A stretch of DNA of 64,000 bases from Sphingomicrobium sp. XHP0239 (GTDB taxonomy: Bacteria; Pseudomonadota; Alphaproteobacteria; Sphingomonadales; Sphingomonadaceae): positions 2,108,001-2,172,000 of the forward strand of contig NZ_CP154608.1 of assembly GCF_039555325.1 (NCBI RefSeq), read 5' to 3'. The stretch's first letter is position 1. Every line of letters begins with the position of its first letter. Under the pieces are notes generated by a model, which saw only the letters and a list, made by a program, of their open reading frames with translations, did no database searches and was not told where the DNA came from. The position numbers and the translations under genes were made by a program. Shown one piece after another: positions 1-8,365 of the stretch.

Positions 1-97
1 CTCCTCGACGCCGCCGGGTGCAGCCGCGCAATACCGCGAAAACTTGCCATTGGCGTCATGTTGCGGTTTATGCCTTCCAATGTCGAGCGATGATAGC

Positions 98-1027
98 ATG
101 ATCCTCACCTGCCCGTCGTGCGCGACGCGCTACAATGTCAAGGCGGGTGCCATCCCGCCCGAAGGACGAACCGTGCGGTGCGCGGCGTGCGGAAACAAAT
201 GGCACGCCGATCCGCAGCCTGCACCCATGGAACCGCCCGAACCGTCGCCTCCCGACGCAGCGACATCCGGCGATTCGCCGGCAACGAGCGAACAGCCGCC
301 ACGCGATGACTTTTCCGAGCGATCGCGCGACTTCGGCCAATCGGTACCGGACGACGCCATGCACGAACGCGCGCCCGCCGACCCTCCCCCGCCCGAAGCG
401 TCGATCGACGAAACCGAACGGCGCCGGGAAGCCGTCATCGCCGCTCCGCCCGAACCCGAAGTGGCCGACGCGGTCGTGTCGCAGGGCGAAAGTCAAAAAG
501 CCTTCATCCACGATCACGCCACGGACGCCCCTTTCGACCGCGATCTTGCCACCGATGCGGCTTTCACGGGGACCGACCCCATCGACGAGCCCGAAGCCGA
601 GGAACAGAACCGGTCGCGCGGCCTGCAATGGGTGCTGGCGCTCATCGTACTGATCGGCGCCGCCGCGGCCGCCTTCTATTTCCTTGCTCCGCCGCAGTGG
701 AAACAGCAGCTGGGTATCGCCCAGACCGCATCGAGCGACAGTCCGTTCGATTTCGTGCTGACCCGCCAGAACCATTCCACGCTCGCCAGCGGACAGCGTC
801 TGCTGTCGATCTCGGGGCGGGTCGTCAATGTGACCGACGAAGAGGCGCAGGTTCCGTCGATTCGCGCCGAATTGCGCGACGCGCAGGAAGCGGTGGTGCA
901 TAGCTGGACCATCGCCCCGCCCGCCCCGACGCTGGGCCCGGGCGAGAGCGCGAGCTTCAACAGCGCCGAGGCGGATATCCCGATGCTCGACGGCGATCTG
1001 GACATCGTGCTGCTGCCGGTCGGCTGA
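98..1027 (+). CDS. Zinc-ribbon (MJ0042-type) / DUF3426 single-pass membrane protein
   Basis: The N-terminus begins MILTCPSCATRYNV and carries a second cysteine pair in VRCAACGNKW, forming the two CxxC knuckles of the MJ0042 zinc ribbon (residues about 5-31). A long acidic, proline-rich linker follows, then one hydrophobic membrane segment (about residues 175-197) and a C-terminal part resembling DUF3426 (SGRVVNVTDEEAQVPSIRAE), predicted periplasmic. The ATG at 98 is chosen because the ribbon starts right there; an in-frame ATG at 44 would only add an unrelated tail. The function of this family is not established; similar genes often lie beside ftsE/ftsX in alphaproteobacteria, and the window edge hides that neighbour. 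Confidence 0.82.
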   Translation: MILTCPSCATRYNVKAGAIPPEGRTVRCAACGNKWHADPQPAPMEPPEPSPPDAATSGDSPATSEQPPRDDFSERSRDFGQSVPDDAMHERAPADPPPPEASIDETERRREAVIAAPPEPEVADAVVSQGESQKAFIHDHATDAPFDRDLATDAAFTGTDPIDEPEAEEQNRSRGLQWVLALIVLIGAAAAAFYFLAPPQWKQQLGIAQTASSDSPFDFVLTRQNHSTLASGQRLLSISGRVVNVTDEEAQVPSIRAELRDAQEAVVHSWTIAPPAPTLGPGESASFNSAEADIPMLDGDLDIVLLPVG

Positions 1028-1116
1028 CCTTATCGCACCGCTTGCGCGGGTCAGAACCCTTTGCTAGAGGCCGCGCCTTACCAGCATGGTCGCCCTCGCG
1101 ATCATGACCTTCGGGT

Positions 1117-1203
1117 GCGGTCGTGGCGGAACTGGTAGACGCGCAACGTTGAGGTCGTTGTGGCCGAGAGGCCGTGGAAGTTCGAGTCTTCTCGACCGCA
1201 CCA
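1117..1203 (+). tRNA. tRNA-Leu(GAG)
   Basis: Acceptor arm GCGGTCG (1117-1123) pairs with CGACCGC (1193-1199), followed by discriminator A and an encoded CCA (1201-1203). The anticodon stem CAACG/CGTTG encloses loop TTGAGGT, giving anticodon GAG, which reads CTC and CTT leucine codons. A long variable arm (GGCCGAGAGGCC region) and a GTTCGAGTC T-arm confirm a class II leucine tRNA. It stands alone between the zinc-ribbon gene and msrB. Confidence 0.96.
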
Positions 1204-1265
1204 TTTTTCCCGCTTCTTTTGCTGTCCACTGGCGCCGTGAGTTCACGCGCCCTATATCGCTATCC

Positions 1266-1676
1266 ATGAGCGACAAGCATCTGACCGACGCCGAGTGGCG
1301 CGAGCGCCTCTCTCCCGAACAATATCGCATCCTGCGCGAAGCGGGGACCGAGCCGCCGTTTTCGGGTGCGCTCAACGACGAGAAGCGACCCGGCGAATTT
1401 CGCTGCGCGGCGTGTGGCGAACTGCTGTTCCAGTCGAACGACAAGTTCGAAAGCGGATCGGGATGGCCGAGCTTCACCGCTCCCGCATCGAGCGAAACGG
1501 TCGAGGAACATGCCGACCTTACCCACGGCATGAAGCGGGTGGAAATCCGCTGTTCATCCTGTGACAGCCACCTTGGTCACGTCTTTCCCGACGGACCCGG
1601 ACCGACCGGTCTTCGCTACTGCGTCAATTCCGCCAGCCTCGAGTTCGAGGCCGCGGACGAAGCAAGCGAGAATTGA
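1266..1676 (+). CDS. msrB: Peptide-methionine (R)-S-oxide reductase MsrB
   Basis: MsrB reduces methionine-R-sulfoxide in oxidised proteins, using thioredoxin as reductant. The 136-residue product shows the complete family pattern: zinc pairs C47-x2-C50 (FRCAACG) and C96-x2-C99 (IRCSSCD), the SGSGWPSF substrate motif, HLGHVFPDGP, and the catalytic cysteine C119 in LRYCVNSASL. The ATG at 1266 gives the usual MsrB length; a longer in-frame extension would run back through the tRNA-Leu gene and is not credible. It probably has its own promoter in the 62 bases after the tRNA. Confidence 0.96.
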   Translation: MSDKHLTDAEWRERLSPEQYRILREAGTEPPFSGALNDEKRPGEFRCAACGELLFQSNDKFESGSGWPSFTAPASSETVEEHADLTHGMKRVEIRCSSCDSHLGHVFPDGPGPTGLRYCVNSASLEFEAADEASEN

Positions 1677-1720
1677 AGCCGCTTGCGGCCCGGACCCGTC
1701 GCTCCTAATCCGGTGGGTTC

Positions 1721-3925
1721 ATGGCCGTCACGTTTCGTAAAGTCTCTCTAGGCATCCTCAAATGGGGCGCGGCGCTGGCCGGCCTCGGACTGATGGTGTT
1801 GTTGATCGCGGTCTTCTTCGCCTATCAGTCGCTGCCTTCCTACGAGCAGCTGCGCACGCGTGGCGATCTGGGTCAGACGATCGTGGTCCGCGCCGCCGAC
1901 GACAGCATCCTGGTATCGATGGGGCCCAGTTTCGGTCGCTGGCTCGACTATAATGAGATCCCCGAAACGATGAAGGAAGCGATGGTCGCGGTGGAAGATC
2001 GCCGCTTCCGTTCGCACCCCGGCGTCGATCCCGTCGGGATCGCGCGCGGCATGTACGTTTCGATGCGCGAGGGCGACGGGCCGGGCGGCGCTCGCGGAGT
2101 CTCGACCATTTCGCAGCAGGTGGCGCGTAACATCTTCCTGACCCCCGACCGCAGCTTCGTGCGCAAGGTGCGCGAAGCGATCATCGCGCTGGCGCTGGAG
2201 CGCAAGTTCTCCAAGAACCAGATCCTCGAACTCTATCTGAACCGCGTCTATTTCGGCGGCGGCGCCTACGGGATCGACGCGGCCAGCAACACTTTCTTCG
2301 GGCATGACGCGACCAACATGAGCCTCGGCGAGGCGGCGATCATCGCGGGACTGGTCAAGGCACCGTCCAACTATTCGCCCACCGCCGACATCGACGCCGC
2401 GCGCGATCGTGCCAACGTCGTCCTCGACGTGATGGTGCGTGGCGGCTTCCTGTCGCGGCAGGAGGCCAATAGCGCGAACCCCGCCGAAATACGGCTGCAA
2501 AAACGCACGGGCACGAACTCGGCGCGCTATTTCACCGACTGGGCGCTGCCCCAGCTCGACACGCTGATTTCCGAAACATCCGAGGCGATCGACGTCTACA
2601 CGACGCTCGACCCACAGATGCAGGATTATGCCAGCGAAGCGATCAATGCCCACGCCCCCGCGGGCACGCAGGGCGCGCTGGTCGCGATCGATCGCGATGG
2701 GGCGGTCCGTGCGATGGTCGGCGGCAAGGATTATGTCGAGAGCATCTACAACCGCGCCGCGGTCGCGCGCCGTCAGCCGGGCAGCGCGTTCAAGCTTTTC
2801 GTCTATCTGACCGCGCTCGAACAGGGGCTGCGGCCCGACGATATCGTCGTCGACGAGCCAATCACGATCGACGGCTGGACCCCCCGCAACTCGAACCGCA
2901 CCTATCTGGGTGCGATCACGCTTCGGGAGGCGTTCGCCCGCTCGGTCAATACGATCAGCGCGCAAATCGGCGAGGAGATGGGCTTCGGCACGATCGCCAG
3001 CATGGCCAACCGCTTCGGTATTTCCGATCAGATCGATCCCTATCCCTCGATGGTGCTCGGCTCCAACGAGGTTCGCCTCCTCGACATGACTCGCGCTTAT
3101 GCCGCGGTCAGCGCCGGCGGCATCTCGCGTCCGCCGTACGCCATCACGAAGGTCGTCACCGCCGACGGACGGCTGCTCTATTCGCACAGTCAGGCGGGCA
3201 GCCGCGTGCTCGTCGCGCCGTGGGTCGCGGACGACATGACCGATCTGCTCCAGACCGCCGTCCAGTCGGGCACGGGGCGCGCGGCACAGATCGGGCGGCC
3301 GGTGGCGGGCAAGACGGGGACCACCAATTCCAACCGCGATGGCTGGTTCATCGGCTTCTCGAGCGGGCTGACCACGGGCGTCTGGATGGGAAATGACGAC
3401 AACCGGCAGGTCGCCGGGTTGCAGGGCGGCACGGCACCGGCGCGCGCCTTCAGCGACTTCATGAAGAAAGCGGTCGCCAATCGCCCCGTCGAACAGTTCG
3501 AGACGACGGCCGAGCTGCCCGAATGGCAACTGGAGCCCGACGAGGAAGCCTGGATGGAGGGCGACCCGATGCTCGACCCCTACGGCAATCCCATCGAGAT
3601 GGATCCGCTCGAGCCCCTCGACCCGCTGGCACCGCAGCCGGATCGTCGCCGCGAGCCCGAGCCCGTCGATCAGAACTGGCTCGACGACGTGCTCCAGCGC
3701 GAACGAAACGACGGTCGGCGCGCGGGCGACCAGAATGAACAACGCCAGGCCCCGCCACAGCGTCGCCAGCCGCCCGATCGCGACGGTCAGCAGCCGGTAC
3801 GGGTCGAGCCGCTCGATCCGCGGGTGCGGCAGGTGCCGCCCCCGCCTCCGCCGCCGCCGCCCCCGCCCCAGCCGCGGACCGGGGGCGAGAATTCAGCGCC
3901 CGATCCGCTGCAGCCCCGGTCCTAA
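1721..3925 (+). CDS. Class A penicillin-binding protein (PBP1A family)
   Basis: Bifunctional peptidoglycan glycosyltransferase/transpeptidase anchored by an N-terminal membrane helix (residues about 10-35). The glycosyltransferase domain has catalytic E92 in EDRRFRSHPGVD, then GVSTISQQVARN and LYLNRVYFGGGAYGIDAA. The transpeptidase domain shows SxxK with S355 and K358 (PGSAFK), SxN at S408-x-N410, and KTGT from K531. After the catalytic core comes a charged, low-complexity tail of more than 100 residues ending with eleven consecutive prolines. Its last 33 bases overlap the convergent metalloprotease gene. The family assignment is secure; the role of the tail is unknown. Confidence 0.94.
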   Translation: MAVTFRKVSLGILKWGAALAGLGLMVLLIAVFFAYQSLPSYEQLRTRGDLGQTIVVRAADDSILVSMGPSFGRWLDYNEIPETMKEAMVAVEDRRFRSHPGVDPVGIARGMYVSMREGDGPGGARGVSTISQQVARNIFLTPDRSFVRKVREAIIALALERKFSKNQILELYLNRVYFGGGAYGIDAASNTFFGHDATNMSLGEAAIIAGLVKAPSNYSPTADIDAARDRANVVLDVMVRGGFLSRQEANSANPAEIRLQKRTGTNSARYFTDWALPQLDTLISETSEAIDVYTTLDPQMQDYASEAINAHAPAGTQGALVAIDRDGAVRAMVGGKDYVESIYNRAAVARRQPGSAFKLFVYLTALEQGLRPDDIVVDEPITIDGWTPRNSNRTYLGAITLREAFARSVNTISAQIGEEMGFGTIASMANRFGISDQIDPYPSMVLGSNEVRLLDMTRAYAAVSAGGISRPPYAITKVVTADGRLLYSHSQAGSRVLVAPWVADDMTDLLQTAVQSGTGRAAQIGRPVAGKTGTTNSNRDGWFIGFSSGLTTGVWMGNDDNRQVAGLQGGTAPARAFSDFMKKAVANRPVEQFETTAELPEWQLEPDEEAWMEGDPMLDPYGNPIEMDPLEPLDPLAPQPDRRREPEPVDQNWLDDVLQRERNDGRRAGDQNEQRQAPPQRRQPPDRDGQQPVRVEPLDPRVRQVPPPPPPPPPPPQPRTGGENSAPDPLQPRS

Positions 3926-4567
3926 CGCACGCAACTGCGCTTCCAGCGCCGTCACGTAGCCTTCCACCAGTTCTGCTTCGGCACGGCGGAAGGCCGGCGA
4001 ATGATCCATGTGCAGTCGATGGGCGATCTCGTGCGCGACGACATACCGTCGCACCGCGTCGGGCGCGCAGACCAGCCGCCACGAGAAACGCAGCCGACCG
4101 TCGCCCGAACAGCTCCCCCATCGTGTCCGCGCATCGCCCACCGACACGCCCTTCACCGAAACGCCTGCTCTCGCCGCATATTCCGCGACATCGTCGGACA
4201 GGAGCCGCCGAGCCTCCGTCCGCAGCCATTGTTCGATCCGGCGGGACACGGTCTCGATGGGGCCGCCGGTCCGGAGGCGGTCGTCGATCCGCTCCACCCG
4301 GCGAGAGCCGGCGGGATCGTGACAGATGGTCAGATCCTCGCCCCGGAAAGGAATTGCCGATCCCGGCGTCAACGGCACGGCCTCTGCCCGGCGGCGTCGC
4401 TGTCCCTCGATCCAGTCGCGTTTCGTCGCCGCCCACGTGAGGGCCTCGCGCTGGCTCGCGCGGCGGGGAATGGTCAACCGAACGCGGTCGCGGACGGGAT
4501 CGTAGCGGAGCAGGAAGCGCCGCGCACGGTGGTGACGAACGATTTGGATGAGAGGATCAGAGCGCAC
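3893..4567 (-). CDS. YgjP/WLM-type zinc metallopeptidase (DUF45)
   Basis: The 224-residue protein has TRWGSCS (residues 148-154) followed by AHEIAHRLHMDHSPAF, where H179, E180, H183 and H189 form the HExxH plus distal histidine zinc site typical of YgjP-like/M48-associated peptidases. The beginning is basic, with no signal peptide, so it should be cytoplasmic. It overlaps the upstream YcgN-type gene by 11 bases, suggesting coupled translation, and its 3' end overlaps the PBP gene tail to tail. Substrate unknown. Confidence 0.86.
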   Translation of the reverse strand: MRSDPLIQIVRHHRARRFLLRYDPVRDRVRLTIPRRASQREALTWAATKRDWIEGQRRRRAEAVPLTPGSAIPFRGEDLTICHDPAGSRRVERIDDRLRTGGPIETVSRRIEQWLRTEARRLLSDDVAEYAARAGVSVKGVSVGDARTRWGSCSGDGRLRFSWRLVCAPDAVRRYVVAHEIAHRLHMDHSPAFRRAEAELVEGYVTALEAQLRALGPGLQRIGR

Positions 4568-4994
4568 GATCGAGCAGATGATGTTCGATGTCGCCCGCCT
4601 CGTCCTCGCTGATGGTCCAGCCGACGACCGACTGCCCCGCCTCGATCACGCTTTGCGGACGACCGGTGCGCAGGGGATGCCAATCGGGCAGCGGCTTGCC
4701 CTCGGCGCGGAGACGATAGGCACATGTCGACGGCAACCAACGCGTCGCGGCGACCGCATCGGGGAGCAACCGGGTGCAGTCCGGGACCTTCGACTTGCGG
4801 TCGGAATAGTCGGAGCAGCGCGCGGTCTCGAGGTCGAGAAGTCGGCACGCGACGTTGCTGGGATAATAGGCGCCGGTGTCCTCGTCTTCGGCCTTGTGCA
4901 GGCAGCAACGCCCGCATCCGTCGCAGAGCGCTTCCCATTCGCCAGCGTCCAGATCGCGCAAGGGCTTTTCCATCAAGGATTTTTTGCTATTCAC
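4557..4994 (-). CDS. YcgN family cysteine-cluster protein (UPF0260)
   Basis: A 145-residue soluble protein whose hallmark is EWEALCDGCGRCCLHK near the N-terminus, plus further cysteines at VACRLLD, ARCSDY, PDCTRLL and STCAYRL: a set expected to bind a metal or Fe-S cluster. Length and motif order match the UPF0260/YcgN family; its biochemical role is unknown. The ATG at 4994 was used; an alternative ATG seven codons later (MEKPLRD) looks closer to family starts. It is transcribed divergently from the ankyrin gene, with 50 bases between the two starts. Confidence 0.88.
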   Translation of the reverse strand: MNSKKSLMEKPLRDLDAGEWEALCDGCGRCCLHKAEDEDTGAYYPSNVACRLLDLETARCSDYSDRKSKVPDCTRLLPDAVAATRWLPSTCAYRLRAEGKPLPDWHPLRTGRPQSVIEAGQSVVGWTISEDEAGDIEHHLLDRAL

Positions 4995-5044
4995 GACAAT
5001 TGCTAGTGCGGCGCTTGCCGCCGCTTTTCAAGGATCGATCGACC

Positions 5045-5647
5045 GTGTTTCTTCGTCTCTGTCTGCTGTTCGCCCTGTTTGTCGCCGGTACCGACGACGC
5101 CCATGCCCAGATGCGATCGCAAGGAGAGCTGTTCCTCCAGGAAGTTCGCAAGGACGAGCGCGGCAAGATTTCCGAGAAGATCAACGATCCGGGATTCCGG
5201 CTGATCAACTTTCGCGGCTCCAACGGCGAAACCGCGCTGATCATCATGGCCGAGGACAAGCGCGAGGCGTGGGTCCGGGCGCTACTGCGCCGCAACGCCG
5301 ATCCGAACGTGCGCCGCGACGATGGGGAAAGTGCCATGACCCTCGCCGCGCGGTTGCAGAGCGTGCAGATGGTCGAAGACCTTCTTGCCTATGGCGCCGA
5401 GCCCGATATCGCCAATCGACTGGGCGAGACGCCGTTGATGATCGCGGTGCGCATGCGCAACGAGCAGATGGTGCGCCGGTTGGTCGAGGCGGGCGCGGAT
5501 CCCGATCGCAGCGATCATGCCACCGGAATGAGCGCGCGCGATCTGGCGCGGCGCGACACGCGCACCCCCGAATTGCTCGCATTGCTCGACGGCACGCCCG
5601 AGGAAGAGCCCGAAAACAAATTGAAGTTCGGTCCCATCCTGCGCTGA
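5045..5647 (+). CDS. Secreted ankyrin-repeat protein
   Basis: Starting at GTG 5045, with AAGGA about ten bases upstream, the product opens with a signal peptide (FLRLCLLFALFVAGTDDAHA) and is followed by about four ankyrin repeats recognisable from NGETALIIMAEDKREAWVRA, DGESAMTLAARLQSVQMVED and GETPLMIAVRMRNEQMVRR. Ankyrin repeats mediate protein-protein contacts, so a periplasmic binding or scaffold role is likely; the partner is unknown. The longer in-frame ORF upstream lies antisense to the YcgN gene and was rejected. It converges on mmcB with ten bases between stops. Confidence 0.84.
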   Translation: MFLRLCLLFALFVAGTDDAHAQMRSQGELFLQEVRKDERGKISEKINDPGFRLINFRGSNGETALIIMAEDKREAWVRALLRRNADPNVRRDDGESAMTLAARLQSVQMVEDLLAYGAEPDIANRLGETPLMIAVRMRNEQMVRRLVEAGADPDRSDHATGMSARDLARRDTRTPELLALLDGTPEEEPENKLKFGPILR

Positions 5648-5657
5648 CACCATCGCT

Positions 5658-6125
5658 TCAGCGTTCGTCGCCCAGGCTGGGATCGAGTTCGGCCGCAAGC
5701 CGCCGCGCCGCACGCCGGGCAAATCGCGCCCCTTCGGCCTTGCGCCGCGCAGGACTCAGCGAATTTTCGCGCGCCTCGCGAAGGCAGGCGGCGTCGTACC
5801 GGTCGGCCACGATCAGCCCCGCCTCGCCCGGCAGGAAATCCTCCCCGTCGCAGATGCCGGCGAGGTCCGGCGTCACGGCCCAATAGAAACGGTCGCAATA
5901 GTCGAGATAGTCGCGCCATTTGTTGTCGCCCATCAGGTCGGCGCGCGCGACCTTGACCTCGACGATGACCAGCTTGCCCTTTCCGTCCATCCCCATGAGG
6001 TCGGCACGCCGACCGTTCGGCAGCGGAACCTCGCAGATCATGAACAACTGCTGCCGGGCGAACAGGCGGGTGACCCCGCGGGCCACGTCGAGCGCGACCG
6101 TCGGCGAATCATCGAAACAGGTCAT
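5658..6125 (-). CDS. mmcB: MmcB-family DNA repair protein (PD-(D/E)XK-like)
   Basis: The 155-residue product from ATG 6125 (MTCFDDSPTVALDVARGVTR) matches the alphaproteobacterial MmcB family. The core is a restriction-endonuclease-like fold: RADLMGMDGKGKLVIVEVKV has the D and E-x-K of a PD-(D/E)XK site, followed by KWRDYLDYCDRFYWAV. In Caulobacter, mmcB is known as an SOS-controlled, mitomycin C related repair gene; a nuclease role here is inferred from fold only. The tail is arginine-rich. I could not see a clear LexA site in the 50 bases upstream. Confidence 0.86.
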   Translation of the reverse strand: MTCFDDSPTVALDVARGVTRLFARQQLFMICEVPLPNGRRADLMGMDGKGKLVIVEVKVARADLMGDNKWRDYLDYCDRFYWAVTPDLAGICDGEDFLPGEAGLIVADRYDAACLREARENSLSPARRKAEGARFARRAARRLAAELDPSLGDER

Positions 6126-6175
6126 GCCCCGAGCCTTAGCGAGCCCGGGAACAAAAGGCGAATATCGATCGTGCC

Positions 6176-6877
6176 CTATTGGTAGAAGATATGGTTGCCG
6201 ATATTGCCGAGGCGCTTCAGCCGCCAGCGCGGATTGACGTAGCGCGCATGAAAGAACAGCGCTCCGTCGAGGCTCGTCGAGTGATGTTCCGCATCGACGA
6301 TCCGCGCGATCGCGACGGCGGTCCGCCACGCCTGCGACGAACGACGCGGTTCGGGCAGACGGCCACCCCGCACGAAGCTGAACTGGCGATGCTGTTTGAC
6401 GACGCCGCAATAGCTGTCGGGGAAACGCTGCGAATCGCGGCGGTTCGCGATCACTTCGCCGACCGCCAGCTGCCCGTGCAACGGCTCACCGCGCGTTTCG
6501 AAATAGATGGCACGCGCCAGACAGTCCATTTCGCCGGTGCGCGGCTGGGTCCCGGCGAATTGGTCGACCAGTTCGGGCAGGCTGAGCGAGGCCAGCTCCA
6601 CGGCTTCGAACGGGTTCCCGTTCGCCTGCTCGACCAGCGCCGGTTCCTCGACAGGCTCCGGTTCGGGACCGGTCAGCAAGTCCCCCTCCTCCAGAAGCGC
6701 GTCGGTGGCGGGGCCGGCGACCTTGGGAATAGCGAAGATCGGCAGTTCGGCATCGGCGACGACGCTGCTGGCAACGGCAGGGGCATTCCCCATCGTGAGC
6801 GCATCGCGCGCAGGTGCCACCGCGCTGGTCGTGGACACGGCGAACGAAAAGGCAAGAAGTTTGATACTGAGCATCAT
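6176..6877 (-). CDS. SleB-type cell wall hydrolase
   Basis: An N-terminal hydrophobic segment (MMLSIKLLAFSFAVSTTSAV) acts as a signal peptide. After a proline/glutamate-rich linker the C-terminal half is a hydrolase_2/SleB domain: DCLARAIYFETRGEP (likely catalytic glutamate), VGEVIANRRDSQRFPDSYCG, QFSF and ALFFHARYVNPRW. Enzymes of this family cleave peptidoglycan glycan strands, so it should act in the periplasm during wall remodelling. The 176 bases upstream (6878-7053) are gene-free and presumably hold its promoter, though I see no clear -35/-10 pair. Two adjacent ATGs exist; the first is used. Confidence 0.86.
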   Translation of the reverse strand: MMLSIKLLAFSFAVSTTSAVAPARDALTMGNAPAVASSVVADAELPIFAIPKVAGPATDALLEEGDLLTGPEPEPVEEPALVEQANGNPFEAVELASLSLPELVDQFAGTQPRTGEMDCLARAIYFETRGEPLHGQLAVGEVIANRRDSQRFPDSYCGVVKQHRQFSFVRGGRLPEPRRSSQAWRTAVAIARIVDAEHHSTSLDGALFFHARYVNPRWRLKRLGNIGNHIFYQ

Positions 6878-7053
6878 GGCATCCCCATGCCGGTGCGGCG
6901 AGACTCCCGTTATCGCAAACCACAGCGGAGTTTCCGCTCAACAGGTTGCGAAAAGGTTTCTCCCCGTCTCGCGGCCGCGGCGCCCCGTTTCCCCGTGCGC
7001 CGTCAGCCGCTGGCTCTCCCAATGCGGATCGTTCCTACCCCAAAACGATCATA

Positions 7054-7392
7054 TTAGGAAATCTCGAGGATTTCCGCGCGATATCGGGCGGGATCGACAC
7101 CGTCGACTTCGATCACCCAGCAGTCGGGATCGACGCGGCGGCGGCGCGCGATCGCTTCATCGAAGGCGCGTGCCTCGGCGTCCTCGTCCAGAAGCGCACG
7201 CCAGTGGCGTTGTCCATCGGGACCGATTTCGCGGGTCAGCAGCGAGACGGCGGTGCCGCGGTCGAGCAGCAGCACCAGATGATCGCCACGATCGGGATCG
7301 CCCTTCGCAAGCGTCATGGCCATGCCCCCCATGCTCTCGGCCGCGCGCATCAGCGCTTTCGCTTCCAGCCCCGAGGGAAGCCGATCGTTCAC
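7054..7392 (-). CDS. DUF1491 family protein
   Basis: A 112-residue protein of unknown function; the conserved core GLEAKALMRAAESMGGMAMT followed by KGDPDRGDHLVLLL and a C-terminal DPDCWVIEVDG block is typical of DUF1491, which is nearly restricted to alphaproteobacteria. The GTG at 7392 is chosen because it overlaps the stop of the thioesterase gene in a GTGA junction and because family members start just before RLPSGLEA. It ends the leftward ptsN-thioesterase-DUF1491 string, so it is probably co-transcribed with ptsN. Confidence 0.84.
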   Translation of the reverse strand: MNDRLPSGLEAKALMRAAESMGGMAMTLAKGDPDRGDHLVLLLDRGTAVSLLTREIGPDGQRHWRALLDEDAEARAFDEAIARRRRVDPDCWVIEVDGVDPARYRAEILEIS

Positions 7393-7859
7393 GTCCGATA
7401 ACCGTCGAGCGATGCCAGCGCGATCCGCGAGCGCATGAAGGTGCCGGTTCCCCGCGCGCATTCCTCGCCGTCGGAGTCGAGGATCCGCGCATCGGCGACT
7501 AGGACCCTGCGGCGTCCGGATACCCATCGCCCCTCGGCGGTCGCGGGGCCCGCCTGCATGGGGCGCGTGAACAACAGGTTGAACGACGTCGTCAGGACGA
7601 ACCGATCGGTCACCAGGCTGTTGGCGGCGAAGAAGGCCGCATCGTCGAGCATCTTGAAATAGATCGATCCATGCGCCGCGCCCGCGGCATGGAAATGCCG
7701 TTCCTCGATCGTGAAGTGGATGCGCGAACGCCCCTCCTCGGGAAGGGAGAGGCGGCTCTCGATCGCGGAATTGACGGGAGCGGACGCGTACAGCGATTCC
7801 AGTCCGCGCAGATGGGCGTCGACGCCGCCCGGGCTGGCGTCAGGCGGTGGCGCGTTCAT
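7389..7859 (-). CDS. PaaI-family hotdog thioesterase
   Basis: A 156-residue hotdog-fold protein. The HGSIYFKMLDDAAFFAANSL segment is the helix that lines the active site in PaaI-type acyl-CoA thioesterases, and TTSFNLLFTRPM plus GTGTFMRSR are the following strands. Such enzymes hydrolyse acyl- or aryl-CoA esters; the specific substrate cannot be read from sequence. It overlaps ptsN by 20 bases upstream and DUF1491 by 4 downstream, so it is embedded in the ptsN transcription unit. Confidence 0.83.
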   Translation of the reverse strand: MNAPPPDASPGGVDAHLRGLESLYASAPVNSAIESRLSLPEEGRSRIHFTIEERHFHAAGAAHGSIYFKMLDDAAFFAANSLVTDRFVLTTSFNLLFTRPMQAGPATAEGRWVSGRRRVLVADARILDSDGEECARGTGTFMRSRIALASLDGYRT

Positions 7860-8304
7860 CGCATCCGGCCATCACCGCGGCGAAGGCTTCGGGGTCGCGC
7901 GCTCCGCGGAGCTGTTCGACCGTTGCGGCGTCGCGCACGGCGCGACTGATGGCGGCGAGCGCGCGCAGATGGTCCGCGCCCTGGCTGGGGGGAGACAAGA
8001 GCAGGAAGACGAGATCGACCGGCATCTTGTCGATGGCATCGAAATCGACCGGCTTGTCGAGGCGCATGACCGTGCCGACGACTTCCTCGATCCCCTCGAC
8101 CTTGCCGTGCGGGATGGCGACACCCCCACCGAACCCAGTCGAGCCGAGTTGTTCGCGCGCGAGGATGGCGTCGGCGACCCGCGCTGGCTCGAGACCCAAC
8201 TTGAGGGCCGCATGCTGCGCCAGCTGCTGGATCAGCGCACGCTTGTCTCGCGCCTGGTCCTCGAAGCGGATGGCACTCGCGGGGATGAAATCACAAAGGT
8301 TCAT
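7840..8304 (-). CDS. ptsN: PTS IIA-like nitrogen-regulatory protein PtsN
   Basis: The 154-residue EIIA-Ntr homologue has the phosphorylatable histidine in GVAIPHGKVEG (about residue 66) and the downstream DLVFLLLSPPSQGADHLRAL segment typical of the fold. It receives phosphate from NPr in the nitrogen PTS and acts by binding target proteins such as potassium-transport or stress regulators. As in many proteobacteria it lies just downstream of hpf (61-base gap), though rpoN is not next to it here. Confidence 0.95.
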   Translation of the reverse strand: MNLCDFIPASAIRFEDQARDKRALIQQLAQHAALKLGLEPARVADAILAREQLGSTGFGGGVAIPHGKVEGIEEVVGTVMRLDKPVDFDAIDKMPVDLVFLLLSPPSQGADHLRALAAISRAVRDAATVEQLRGARDPEAFAAVMAGCDERATA

Positions 8305-8365
8305 TACTCGTACCCGGGGGCCGGGACGGCAGTCCGCCGTCCGTCCACCCCCTATCTGTCCTGCT

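Noticed and set aside
1..97. Possible coding sequence at the left edge, perhaps the start of a leftward ftsE.
   Set aside because: The leftward translation shows no FtsE or other family motif in these bases; too short to decide.
1748..3742. A 664-codon frame antisense to the PBP gene.
   Set aside because: No recognisable domain, composition typical of a shadow frame, and the PBP on the other strand has every catalytic motif.
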